6,139 nucleotides of DNA, from NCBI GenBank assembly GCA_038110465.1, contig JAYNJU010000024.1:1-6139 (forward strand). Direction: 5' to 3'. Positions 1 to 6,139 of the stretch are shown here, in pieces; position 1 is the first letter of the stretch, and every line of letters begins with the position of its first letter. The position numbers were made by a program, and so were the translations under genes. The notes below the pieces were generated by a model. That model did no database searches. It worked only from the letters and a program-made list of their open reading frames with translations, and had not been told where the DNA came from. The stretch comes from Marisimplicoccus sp038110465. GTDB lineage: Bacteria; Bacteroidota; Bacteroidia; Flavobacteriales; Flavobacteriaceae.

Positions 1-1937
1 ATTGCAAAAGAAATAAATAAGGTATTAGAAATTCATAATGATCAAAGAATTGACCCATACTACTGGCTAAATGAAAGAGAAAACCCTGAGGTTATATCTT
101 ATTTAGAAGAAGAAAATAAATATTCAAATGAAGTATTAAAATCAACTGAAAAATTTCAGCAAAAATTATTTGATGAAATGAAAGGAAGAATTAAAGAAGA
201 TGATCTTTCGGTCCCTTATTACTATAATGATTATTGGTATATAACAAAATATGAGAAAGGAAAGGAACATCCTATTTATACCAGGAAACATAAAACATTA
301 GACTCGAAGGAAGAAATTATTTTAGATGTTAATGAACTTGCAAAAAACTATAAGTATTATCAAGTATCTGGAATAAGTATTAGTCCAGATAATAAAAAAC
401 TAGCTTTTGGAGTTGATACATTATCAAGAAGGATATATACTATTAATTTTAAAAATTTAAATACTGGAGAACTATTAAAGGATAAAATTAAAGGAGTAAA
501 CTCATATGCAACGTGGGCAGCTGATAATGAAACTATATTCTACACTGGAAAAGATCAAAAAACTTTAAGATCAGATAAAATATTTAGACATAAAATTGGA
601 GATGAGCAGGGTGATGATACTCTAGTTTATGAAGAAACTGATGAAACTTTTTCTACATATGTATATCCTTCAAAATCCAGAGAATATATTTTTATAGGTT
701 CTGAAAGTACACTAACTAGTGAGTACAGATTTGTATCAAGTAAAAGTCCAGAAAAGCCATTTAAAATAATACAAAATAGAGAGAGAGGCCTGGAATATAG
801 ACCAAATCATTTTCAAGATATGTTCTATATATCAACTAATATTAATAATAGTAAAAATTTTAAAATAGTAACCACTCCTGTCAATAGAACTGATAAAACT
901 AATTGGAAAGATTTAATTCCTCATAGGGAAGGTATCTTAATTGAGGACATAGAGCTATTCAAAGATTTTATGGTAATTGAAGAAAGAGAAAATGGTTTAA
1001 TTAACCTTAGGGTAAAAAGTTACGATGGAAGCTTTGATTACTTTATAAATAATAACAGCAAACTTGATTTTAGTAGTTATACATATTCAACATCTTTAGG
1101 ACTTAACCCTGAATTTGATACTAGTGTTGTGAGATATAACTATAGCTCTTTAACAACACCATCAACTGTGATTGATTTTAATACAGAATCAAAAGAAGAA
1201 AATATTCTAAAGCAGCAAGAAGTTCTTGGTGGAAAATTTGATCCTGTAAATTACACTTCAGAGAGAATTCTCGCAAAATCCCACGATGGTAAAGAAATAC
1301 CAATATCATTAGTAAGACATGTAGATACTGATTTAAATTCAAGCACACCATTATTGCTATATGCATACGGCTCATATGGTTATACTAGAGATCCCTCTTT
1401 TTCATCTATAAGACTCAGTCTTCTAGATAGAGGTTTTGTATATGCTATTGCTCATGTTAGAGGTGGACAATATTTAGGTAGAGATTGGTATGATGATGGT
1501 AAAATGTTAAATAAGAGGAACACATTTATGGACTTTATTAGCTCATCAGAGTATTTAATTAAAAATAACTATACTTCAAAAGAACATTTATACGCAATGG
1601 GAGGCTCTGCAGGTGGTCTATTGATGGGTGCAATTATGAATATGTCTCCAGGCTTATATAATGGAGTAATTGCAGCTGTTCCATTTGTAGATGTAATTAC
1701 AACTATGTTAGATGAAACAATACCTCTAACAACTGGAGAATATGATGAATGGGGTAACCCTAATGATAAAGAATATTATGATTACATAAAAAGCTATTCT
1801 CCATATGATAACCTTAAAAGTGTTGAATATCCTAATACTCTGGTGACAACAGGTTTACATGATTCTCAAGTCCAGTATTGGGAACCTGCCAAATGGGTAG
1901 CAAAACTTAGAAAATATCACCAAGGAAACAATTTAAT
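1..1937 (+). CDS. ptrB: Oligopeptidase B (protease II, S9A family), partial at both ends
   Basis: Serine oligopeptidase that, by family knowledge, cleaves short peptides after Arg/Lys. The frame is open from base 1, so the gene begins upstream; the ATG at 178 is internal. The N-terminal RIDPYYWL motif (residue 16, counting from base 1) sits near residue 19 of E. coli PtrB, so little conserved sequence is missing, though a signal peptide could be. A seven-bladed propeller spans about residues 75-410, then the alpha/beta-hydrolase domain. The nucleophile is Ser536 in GGSAGG (codon 1606-1608) and the catalytic Asp is Asp621 in LHDSQVQYWEP (1861-1863). Both sit 4 residues after the E. coli Ser532 and Asp617, which places the catalytic His near 656, inside the gap. 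Of the acidic specificity pairs, Glu580 and Asp464 are kept, but the second members are Asp582 (Glu578 in E. coli) and Ser466 (Asp462). Family assignment is firm; cell location is unknown. Confidence 0.95.
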
Positions 1938-2037
1938 NNNNNNNNNNNNNNNNNNNNNNNNNNNNNNNNNNNNNNNNNNNNNNNNNNNNNNNNNNNNNNN
2001 NNNNNNNNNNNNNNNNNNNNNNNNNNNNNNNNNNNNN
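1938..2037. other. Assembly gap (100 N, size unknown)
   Basis: Exactly 100 N, the usual placeholder for an unsized scaffold join. By comparison with E. coli PtrB (686 residues), about 45 codons of the peptidase are missing here, plus about 11 codons of the cold-shock gene and whatever lies between. That is at least about 170 bp, so the true gap is longer than 100 bp. The peptidase and cold-shock frames are in phase across the N run only by chance. Confidence 0.97.
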
Positions 2038-2196
2038 ACAAAAGGTTTTGGTTTCATTAAGGAGATTGATTCGGATACCGAACATTTCGTTCATATTTCT
2101 GATCTTATAGACAGAATTAAAGAGGGAGACAAAGTAGAATTTGAATTAAGCGAAGGTAAAAAGGGCTTAAATGCTGTAAAGGTCAAAAAAATCTAA
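2038..2196 (+). CDS. Cold-shock-domain protein (CspA family), 5' end lost in gap
   Basis: The last 52 residues of a single-domain cold shock protein, a small OB-fold protein that binds single-stranded RNA/DNA in the cytoplasm and acts as an RNA chaperone. The RNP1 motif KGFGFI is at 2041-2058 and RNP2 FVHIS at 2086-2100. The ending (KEGDKVEFEL, GKKGLNAVKV) matches the short Bacteroidota type of about 63-65 residues, so about 11 N-terminal residues (first beta strand and the KFF segment) are in the gap. Codon use is a little richer in G/C-ending codons (ttc, ggc, tcg, gtc) than the neighbours, as is common in highly expressed genes. A strong terminator follows 13 bp after the stop, so this is the last gene of its transcript. 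Which csp paralogue it is cannot be told. Confidence 0.93.
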   Translation, partial: TKGFGFIKEIDSDTEHFVHISDLIDRIKEGDKVEFELSEGKKGLNAVKVKKI

Positions 2197-2209
2197 TACC
2201 TTAAGGATT

Positions 2210-2238
2210 AACCTCTCAAATATGAGAGGTTTTTTTTT
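2210..2238 (+). terminator. Rho-independent terminator after the cold-shock gene
   Basis: A perfect 9-bp stem (2210-2218 with 2223-2231, core ACCTCTCA/TGAGAGGT) closes a 4-nt AATA loop and runs into a T tract (2230-2238). It starts 13 bp after the csp stop. There is no matching A tract on the left, so it works for plus-strand transcription only. It ends only 11 bp before the next ATG. Confidence 0.93.
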
Positions 2239-2249
2239 AAATTTAAAAC

Positions 2250-2636
2250 ATGAAAAGAATAATTTTAATTCTTCTGTTATTCACCTCTTGTAATAACCCG
2301 GAAAATCATGGAAATCTATCAATATTTAAAGAACCAAGTACAGATCAACTTGAAAAATGGATAAATGTTGATTCAGTTTATAACTCTACTATCAAAGAAA
2401 TGATTAATGTATACAAACAAAGTGCAAAATTAAATTTCAATGGTAATCCTTGGGAAAATAAAAAGTTTCAATCAAAGTATTCAGACTTAACTTGGAGAGG
2501 TCTATATGATTATTACAAGTATTTTTCTAATTTATATAAAGAATATGGATTTCAAGAAGGTGAAAAAATACTTGATTCAATAAATAATAGGTTTGATCAG
2601 TTCAGAGATGATATAATTACTTGGAAAGAAGAGTAA
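2250..2636 (+). CDS. Small putative lipoprotein of unknown function
   Basis: A 128-residue protein I do not recognise. Residues 1-13 form a short lipoprotein signal peptide: MKR, then a hydrophobic IILILLLF core, then FTS before Cys14. This predicts SPase II cleavage and lipidation at Cys14. Phe at -3 is not ideal but is tolerated. The mature part is charged, rich in aromatic and Asn/Lys residues, and looks mainly helical from about residue 33 to the end; there is no enzyme motif and no second membrane segment. Residues after the Cys (NNPEN) contain no clear acidic surface-export signal, so the side of the membrane is undetermined. Its TAA is followed directly by the ATG of the SRAP gene, which suggests co-transcription and coupled translation. 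Its own promoter would have to overlap the csp terminator or the csp coding end. Confidence 0.8.
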   Translation: MKRIILILLLFTSCNNPENHGNLSIFKEPSTDQLEKWINVDSVYNSTIKEMINVYKQSAKLNFNGNPWENKKFQSKYSDLTWRGLYDYYKYFSNLYKEYGFQEGEKILDSINNRFDQFRDDIITWKEE

Positions 2637-3176
2637 ATGTGTGGTAGATTTAATTTTTCAAATACAGTTAGATTAGATGGTGAACTTCCTGCAAGATATA
2701 ATATTGCTCCTGGAACAAACATCCTTGTTGTAAATGAGAATAATGAACCACAGATTTTAAACTGGGGATATTCGCCCAGTTGGATGAAATCTGGAATGAT
2801 TATCAATGCTAAAAGAGAAACTCTATTGTCAAAACCAACATTTAGACACCATAAAAAAGCTTATACTATTATTAATGGATGGTATGAATGGAAGAAAGAA
2901 GGATCAATCAAACAACCCTATTATTTTTATTCAAAAACCTTTGAAACTTTATTTATTAAGACTTTGATAAAAGATGAGTGCGCTGTTTTAATTACAACAA
3001 AGGCAAGTAAAAATTTAAGTCACATACATGACAGAATGCCTCTAATTGATTCAGAAATTAATTGGAAAAATTTTGATAACGATACAAATACCATTGAAAT
3101 AGATTTCTATCCAGTATCAAATAAAGTAAATTACTCTAAAAATGATAATAAATCCCTAATAGAGCCTTTAATTTAA
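2637..3176 (+). CDS. yedK: SRAP-domain abasic-site processing protein (YedK/HMCES family)
   Basis: A 179-residue SRAP protein. Known members act on single-stranded DNA: the mature N-terminal Cys2 forms a thiazolidine crosslink with an abasic site, shielding it during replication. The start is fixed by MCGRF, since Cys2 must be exposed after Met removal. Family landmarks in order: Cys2 and Arg4, YNIAPGT (21-27), WGYSPSW (43-49), Asn57 and Glu61 in NAKRET, Glu84 in GWYEW, and His131 in HDRMP. The ending PVSNKVN...SLIEPL is the normal C-terminus, so the protein is complete but compact (E. coli YedK is about 222 residues), with shortening between residues 100 and 120. Position 59 is Lys where YedK has DNA-contacting Arg77, a conservative change followed by Arg60. 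It starts directly after the TAA of the lipoprotein gene and has no visible promoter of its own. Older databases call this family SOS-response-associated peptidase. Confidence 0.95.
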   Translation: MCGRFNFSNTVRLDGELPARYNIAPGTNILVVNENNEPQILNWGYSPSWMKSGMIINAKRETLLSKPTFRHHKKAYTIINGWYEWKKEGSIKQPYYFYSKTFETLFIKTLIKDECAVLITTKASKNLSHIHDRMPLIDSEINWKNFDNDTNTIEIDFYPVSNKVNYSKNDNKSLIEPLI

Positions 3177-3769
3177 TCTTGATCTTCAATCAGTTCATCA
3201 AATAAATACATTCCATAAGCTGGAGGTTCAATGTCAGCTAATCTTTGATTCCCAATAACTTTAGATTTATGGTGAGCTTGATGTTCATATGTTTTAGAGA
3301 TAGCTCTTGATCTAGATACTCTAAACATTCCAAAATATTCAATTAGCTCATCATTTCTTGAAGTATCAAATTCACTTAGATTTGAAGTTACCCAATTATA
3401 TGTACTTGTAACAGCATCTGCTATATCAGATTTTGTTTTCAAAGATTCAATATCCAGATCTTGAGGGTTAACATCCAGTGCATTTGCAATCATTCCATTG
3501 ACAGATGATATTATATGCTTAAATTCCTCTGAAAAACTTCTCACCTCTTCATTGGATTTAAAATCTAATTTATCCTCAGGAATAACATCAAGAATAGCTA
3601 ATACATGAGATTTTGATCTTTCCCAATCTATTATGTGGTTTTCTATTTGTTGGTTTTTAATATAAGAACTGTTAGATTCAAAATTAGCAACACAACTGAT
3701 TAAAAGTAGTCCAACAACTACTGAGTAAACTATAATTTTAAATGCTTTGTGAATTTCAACTTTATTCAT
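3173..3769 (-). CDS. DinB-like four-helix protein with a lipoprotein signal
   Basis: A 198-residue protein. Residues 1-25 carry basic residues, a VVVGLLLIS hydrophobic core and the lipobox LISC, which puts the lipidated Cys at 26. The body resembles the DinB/YfiT-like fold: a first helix around IDWERSKSHVLAILDVIP (47-64), His85 in the second helix, and EHQAHHKSK near the end, where His163 and His167 have the HxxxH spacing of the DinB metal triad. The LADIEPPAYG stretch after it matches the usual loop ending of the fold. Known DinB-fold enzymes (bacillithiol S-transferase, mycothiol maleylpyruvate isomerase) are cytoplasmic, so an envelope location is notable; the reaction is unknown. The start is the first Met, preceded by an A-rich stretch without Shine-Dalgarno. 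The last 4 bases overlap the convergent SRAP gene. The fold call is from motif spacing and is fairly sure; substrate is not known. Confidence 0.78.
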   Translation of the reverse strand: MNKVEIHKAFKIIVYSVVVGLLLISCVANFESNSSYIKNQQIENHIIDWERSKSHVLAILDVIPEDKLDFKSNEEVRSFSEEFKHIISSVNGMIANALDVNPQDLDIESLKTKSDIADAVTSTYNWVTSNLSEFDTSRNDELIEYFGMFRVSRSRAISKTYEHQAHHKSKVIGNQRLADIEPPAYGMYLFDELIEDQD

Positions 3770-3825
3770 AATTTTTTCTTTTCAATATATAAAAAGTTTA
3801 ATAATTTTTATCTTAACTATGAATA
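3770..3825. promoter_or_regulatory. Divergent intergenic region, likely promoters for both flanking genes
   Basis: These 56 bp, almost entirely A/T, separate the starts of the DinB-like gene (-) and the phosphatase gene (+), so any promoters and 5' leaders of both genes must lie here or within the opposite gene. Only weak matches to the Bacteroidota -7 element (TAnnTTTG) are visible: TAATTTTT at 3802-3809 on plus, and TATATTGA on minus around 3780-3787. I see no convincing TTTG -33 element, hairpin or operator palindrome. Confidence 0.4.
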
Positions 3826-4896
3826 TTGAAAACTCTCAGATCATATTATTTTAAAGTTATATTTCTTATCATTTTTTTGATATTTAATAATGGAAATGTT
3901 AATTCTCAGGAAAATTCAATTGATCAAAAAGTAATTTTAATAACAATTGATGGGCTTAGATGGCAAGAGGTTTTTAATGGTGCTGATTCTTTGCTTATAA
4001 GAGACAAAAAATTCTCAAATCAACCTAAAGAATTATCTAAAGTATTTTGGAGAGATAATTATTCTGAAAGAAGAAAAGTTCTTTTACCATTTATTTGGAA
4101 TACTGTTTCTAAAATTGGACAAATTCACGGAAATAGAACCCTAGGTAGTAAAGTAAATCTTACAAATAAATTAGTTTTTTCTTATCCAGGATATAATGAA
4201 ATTTTAACAGGGAGAGCAGATGATAAAAATATTACTAGCAATTCTAAAATACAAAACAATAATATTACTGTATTAGAGGATTTTGCAATGAAATATACCA
4301 AAAATAAAGTTGCAGCTTTTGGTAGTTGGGATGTTTTCGACTTTATAATTAATGAAGAAAGATCTGGTGTATACACAAACTGTGGTTTTGAACCATCGTA
4401 TAATTTACCCCTCACTAACAAAGAAAAGCTAATTAATGAACTTCAAAGTCAGATACCAAGCCCATGGGGTAATGTTAGGCTAGATGGATTTACTCATCAA
4501 TTTGCTAAAGAGTTTATCAGAAAAAATAAACCTGACTTAATCTATATTGCTTATGGAGAAACAGATGATTTTGCTCATGGTGGAGATTACTTATCATACT
4601 TAAATTCCACTCTAAATACTGATAATCTAATTGAAGATCTTTGGAATTATACTCAAGAAGATGAGTATTACAAAAACAAAACAACCTTCATAATAACCAC
4701 TGATCATGGAAGAGGAACAATTCCATTGGATTCATGGACAGGACACGGAGCTAATATTTCAGGAGCAGATCAAACATGGATAATAGCGTTTGGTAAAGGA
4801 ATAACTGCTAAAGGTGAAATTGATCATGAAAGTCAATTTTTTTCAAATCAAATAGCGCCTTACATAAGACAAATTATGAATATCAAACAAAAAAAA
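3826..4896 (+). CDS. Exported alkaline-phosphatase-superfamily hydrolase, 3' end in gap, TTG start
   Basis: 357 codons are visible of a two-metal phosphatase/phosphodiesterase-type enzyme. An N-terminal signal peptide (basic start, VIFLIIFLIF core, VNS before Gln28) predicts export to the periplasm. Likely metal and active-site residues in order: Asp42 in TIDGLRW, nucleophile Ser119 in SYPGYNE (NPP enzymes have Thr here), Asp247 and His251 in ETDDFAH, Asp293 and His294 in TTDHG, and His307 in GHG. This full set implies an active enzyme. Relatives are often annotated phosphoglyceromutase or type I phosphodiesterase, but the substrate cannot be read from sequence. The start is TTG at 3826: an in-frame TGA lies at 3820, and no in-frame ATG occurs before the catalytic domain. 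IAPYIRQIMNI just before the gap resembles the final helix, so only a short tail is probably missing. Convergent with the creatininase gene across the gap. Confidence 0.9.
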
Positions 4897-4996
4897 NNNN
4901 NNNNNNNNNNNNNNNNNNNNNNNNNNNNNNNNNNNNNNNNNNNNNNNNNNNNNNNNNNNNNNNNNNNNNNNNNNNNNNNNNNNNNNNNNNNNNNNN
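4897..4996. other. Assembly gap (100 N, size unknown) between convergent genes
   Basis: A second run of exactly 100 N. It hides the 3' ends of the phosphatase gene (+) and the creatininase gene (-) and any terminator between them. The left flank ends in eight A (4889-4896) and the right flank starts TTTT. This is a low-complexity edge where assembly may have failed, and it would fit a bidirectional hairpin terminator inside the gap, which is inference only. Confidence 0.97.
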
Positions 4997-5846
4997 TTTT
5001 AAAATACTCTTCCTGAACTTTTCTAGTAATAGTATCATTTTTAACAGCTTTTATTGCTTCTACTAATGATGAAACTGTATTTTCAGTCACAACCTCTCCA
5101 AGCTCTTTAGAGGCAAATTCTGCACTACCTGCATAGTGATTAGGATAAGAGGCATACCACCATATAGCAGTGTATAAAGTGTTTGGTAAATTTAACCTGG
5201 ATTGATTAGTGCCTGACTCAAGATTACTTTTATCTAATTTTAATAGCTCAGGTCTTAAATACATAATCTCAGAGGCTTCTCTTTCTCCTCCATGTTGATC
5301 AGTTAAGGGGTCAGACTTTCTAATGCTTGTAATTTTATTTTGTGTTTCTTGATCTACCTCTGGTTCAAAAAAATAAGTAACATAGTCCTTTTTAGATTCA
5401 AGCTGGTTTTGAATAAAATATCTGATCATTTGAGGATTACCACCATGACTATTGATAATTATAATTTTATCAAAACCATTTCTAGCAATTTCTTCTACAG
5501 TTGCTTCTAATAAATCCATAGCTAAGTCAGAAGGAAGAGAAAATGTACCGTATTGCTGTTTTGCTTCATTTATTTGACCATAAAAATAATCTGGAAAAAC
5601 TACAGCATACTCCTTTTCTGTTGCTCTTTTAGCCCATTGTCTTGCTCTTATTAAATCTGAACCTATTGGAATTCCAGGACCATGTTTTTCTAAAATTCCA
5701 ATTGGGAGAATACATGTATTGTTTGATCTTTCAAGTGCCATTTCCCAATCGAATGCAGTCAATTCATCCCATCTGGCAGGTATTTCTTGAGAAAAAGTGC
5801 TAGTTATAATAAAAGAAAGAACTATTATAAAATATTGATTTTTCAT
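4997..5846 (-). CDS. Exported creatininase-family amidohydrolase, 3' end in gap
   Basis: 283 residues are visible of a metal-dependent amidohydrolase of the creatininase family, whose members include creatinine amidohydrolase, MftE-type peptidases and formylpyrimidine deformylases. Residues 1-19 form a signal peptide (MKNQY, then IIVLSFIITSTFS) with cleavage before Gln20, so it acts outside the cytoplasm. Family motifs in order: Glu53 and His55 in LPIGILEKHGPG, Asp64 in GSD, His134 in NSHGGN, and Glu188 in HGGEREASE, the expected metal-binding and catalytic set. The usual HGPH is HGPG here (Gly58). A WWYASYPNHYAGSA segment follows, the part that lines the substrate pocket in this family. The visible length is near the family norm plus signal, so only a short tail should be missing. 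Substrate is unknown; true creatinine hydrolysis is only one possibility. It lies 32 bp downstream of the small membrane-protein gene, probably in one operon. Confidence 0.92.
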
Positions 5847-5878
5847 AGATTTAATTTTTATTTACTTAAAGTTAAATC

Positions 5879-6058
5879 TTAATTATAAATTTTAAGAAAT
5901 AAATATACAAAGACAGGTATTAGGAAAATAAATACTATATATCTTAAAATCTTATTGACTTTATCTTTTGAGTAATGCAACCATAAAAATGGAATAGAGA
6001 TTGAAACACATAATACAACTCCAATAATAACTAATTCTAAAGCTTCAAATAATTTCAT
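5879..6058 (-). CDS. Small two-helix membrane protein (59 aa), unknown
   Basis: ATG at 6058 to TAA at 5879 encodes 59 residues. There are two clear hydrophobic segments: about 9-27 (LVIIGVVLCVSISIPFLWL) and about 39-56 (RYIVFIFLIPVFVYLFLK), joined by a short basic, polar loop (HYSKDKVNK). The positive-inside rule puts this loop in the cytoplasm, giving a hairpin with both ends outside. I recognise no family. It fits tightly between genes on the same strand: 9 bp after the upstream stop and 32 bp before the creatininase start, with no terminator on either side. That placement and the membrane-like composition favour a real gene over chance. A role as partner or anchor of the creatininase is only a guess. 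Confidence 0.72.
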   Translation of the reverse strand: MKLFEALELVIIGVVLCVSISIPFLWLHYSKDKVNKILRYIVFIFLIPVFVYLFLKIYN

Positions 6059-6067
6059 TTTGTATAA

Positions 6068-6139
6068 TTAATTTGAGTTAATTCTATTTTTAAAAATATC
6101 ATCGTGAAGTTCTTTTATTCTTGATGAAACATAAGTTTT
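6068..6139 (-). CDS. C-terminal end of an unidentified gene
   Basis: A minus-strand frame is open from the window edge to a TAA at 6068, giving 23 residues (KTYVSSRIKELHDDIF, then KNRINSN). The composition is charged and helix-like, typical of a soluble C-terminus. It stops 9 bp before the ATG of the small membrane protein, so it is probably the upstream member of the same operon. Too short to assign to a family. Confidence 0.6.
   Translation of the reverse strand, partial: KTYVSSRIKELHDDIFKNRINSN

Noticed and set aside
1178..1375. Minus-strand open frame of 65 codons
   Set aside because: It lies wholly opposite conserved oligopeptidase B sequence and has no recognisable domain, so it is a shadow frame.
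178..2196. A single 672-residue protein joining a peptidase to a cold-shock domain, starting at ATG 178
   Set aside because: The frame crosses 100 N, the true peptidase reading continues upstream to base 1, and the missing parts of both proteins exceed the N length. It is a scaffold artefact.
2597..2806. Minus-strand open frame of 69 codons
   Set aside because: It is antisense to the end of the lipoprotein gene and the conserved SRAP N-terminus, with no independent support.
3177..3200. TTGAT...ATCAA repeat just after the SRAP stop as a terminator
   Set aside because: A 5-bp AT-rich stem with no T run, lying inside the DinB-like coding sequence; too weak.
3819..3854. ATG at 3819 as the start of the phosphatase gene
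   Set aside because: It is in a different frame and meets a stop after 11 codons. It works only if there is an indel, which is recorded as a finding.
4182..4421. Minus-strand open frame of 79 codons
   Set aside because: It is antisense to conserved phosphatase sequence, including the nucleophile motif. Its hydrophobic look comes from AT-rich antisense codons.
4860..4996. Extension of the creatininase frame into and beyond gap 2
   Set aside because: Residues beyond the N run are the antisense of the phosphatase gene; the real C-terminus is in the gap.
4897..5016. Extension of the phosphatase frame past gap 2, ending in LKYSS
   Set aside because: Those bases are the antisense of the creatininase gene, and the frame through the N run has no meaning.
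5865..5896. Inverted repeat CTTAAA...TTTAAG as a terminator after the small membrane protein
   Set aside because: The stem is almost all A/T with a long loop and no T tract, so it is expected by chance in such AT-rich DNA.
1..6139. A defence island, CRISPR array, insertion sequence, integron or tRNA
   Set aside because: I saw no direct-repeat array, transposase motifs, terminal inverted repeats or cloverleaf-like sequence on either strand. The genes are ordinary chromosomal families.

Overview
The window is an AT-rich (roughly 30% GC by eye), gene-dense stretch of chromosome, most likely from a marine or other streamlined member of the Bacteroidota (Flavobacteriia-like). The signs are the strong A/T codon bias, the lack of Shine-Dalgarno sequences before the starts, TAA at every visible stop, exported proteins whose predicted signal cleavage leaves an N-terminal Gln, several lipoprotein-type signal peptides, and protein families common in that phylum. 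Two runs of exactly 100 N (1938-2037 and 4897-4996) are scaffold gaps. Reading frames that run through them are artefacts.

Layout. Bases 1-1937 (+) are an oligopeptidase B (S9A serine peptidase) that lacks its first few codons and its C-terminal end, including the catalytic His. After gap 1 come the last 52 residues of a short cold-shock-domain protein (2038-2196, +) and a clear rho-independent terminator (2210-2238). A small lipoprotein of unknown function (2250-2636, +) abuts a compact SRAP/YedK-type abasic-site protein (2637-3176, +), so the two are probably translated together. Next is a convergent gene (3173-3769, -) for a DinB-like four-helix protein with a lipoprotein signal. It shares its last 4 bases with the SRAP gene.

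A 56-bp divergent intergenic region separates the DinB-like gene from an exported alkaline-phosphatase-superfamily enzyme (3826-4896 up to gap 2, +), which appears to start at TTG. Across gap 2, and convergent with it, is an apparent minus-strand operon. In transcription order it holds the last 23 codons of an unidentified gene (6068-6139), a 59-residue two-helix membrane protein (5879-6058), and an exported creatininase-family metal-dependent amidohydrolase (4997-5846, its 3' end lost in gap 2).

How the genes work together. No single pathway is evident. One theme is envelope or periplasmic hydrolysis: an exported phosphatase/phosphodiesterase-type enzyme, an exported creatininase-family enzyme, and two lipoproteins. 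Next to it are housekeeping or stress genes (cold shock, SRAP, oligopeptidase B). I found no mobile element, CRISPR array, tRNA, rRNA or defence system. The region looks ordinary, with a few points worth checking: the DinB fold on a lipoprotein, the TTG start, the overlapping convergent stops, the small membrane ORF, and specificity-site substitutions in the peptidase.
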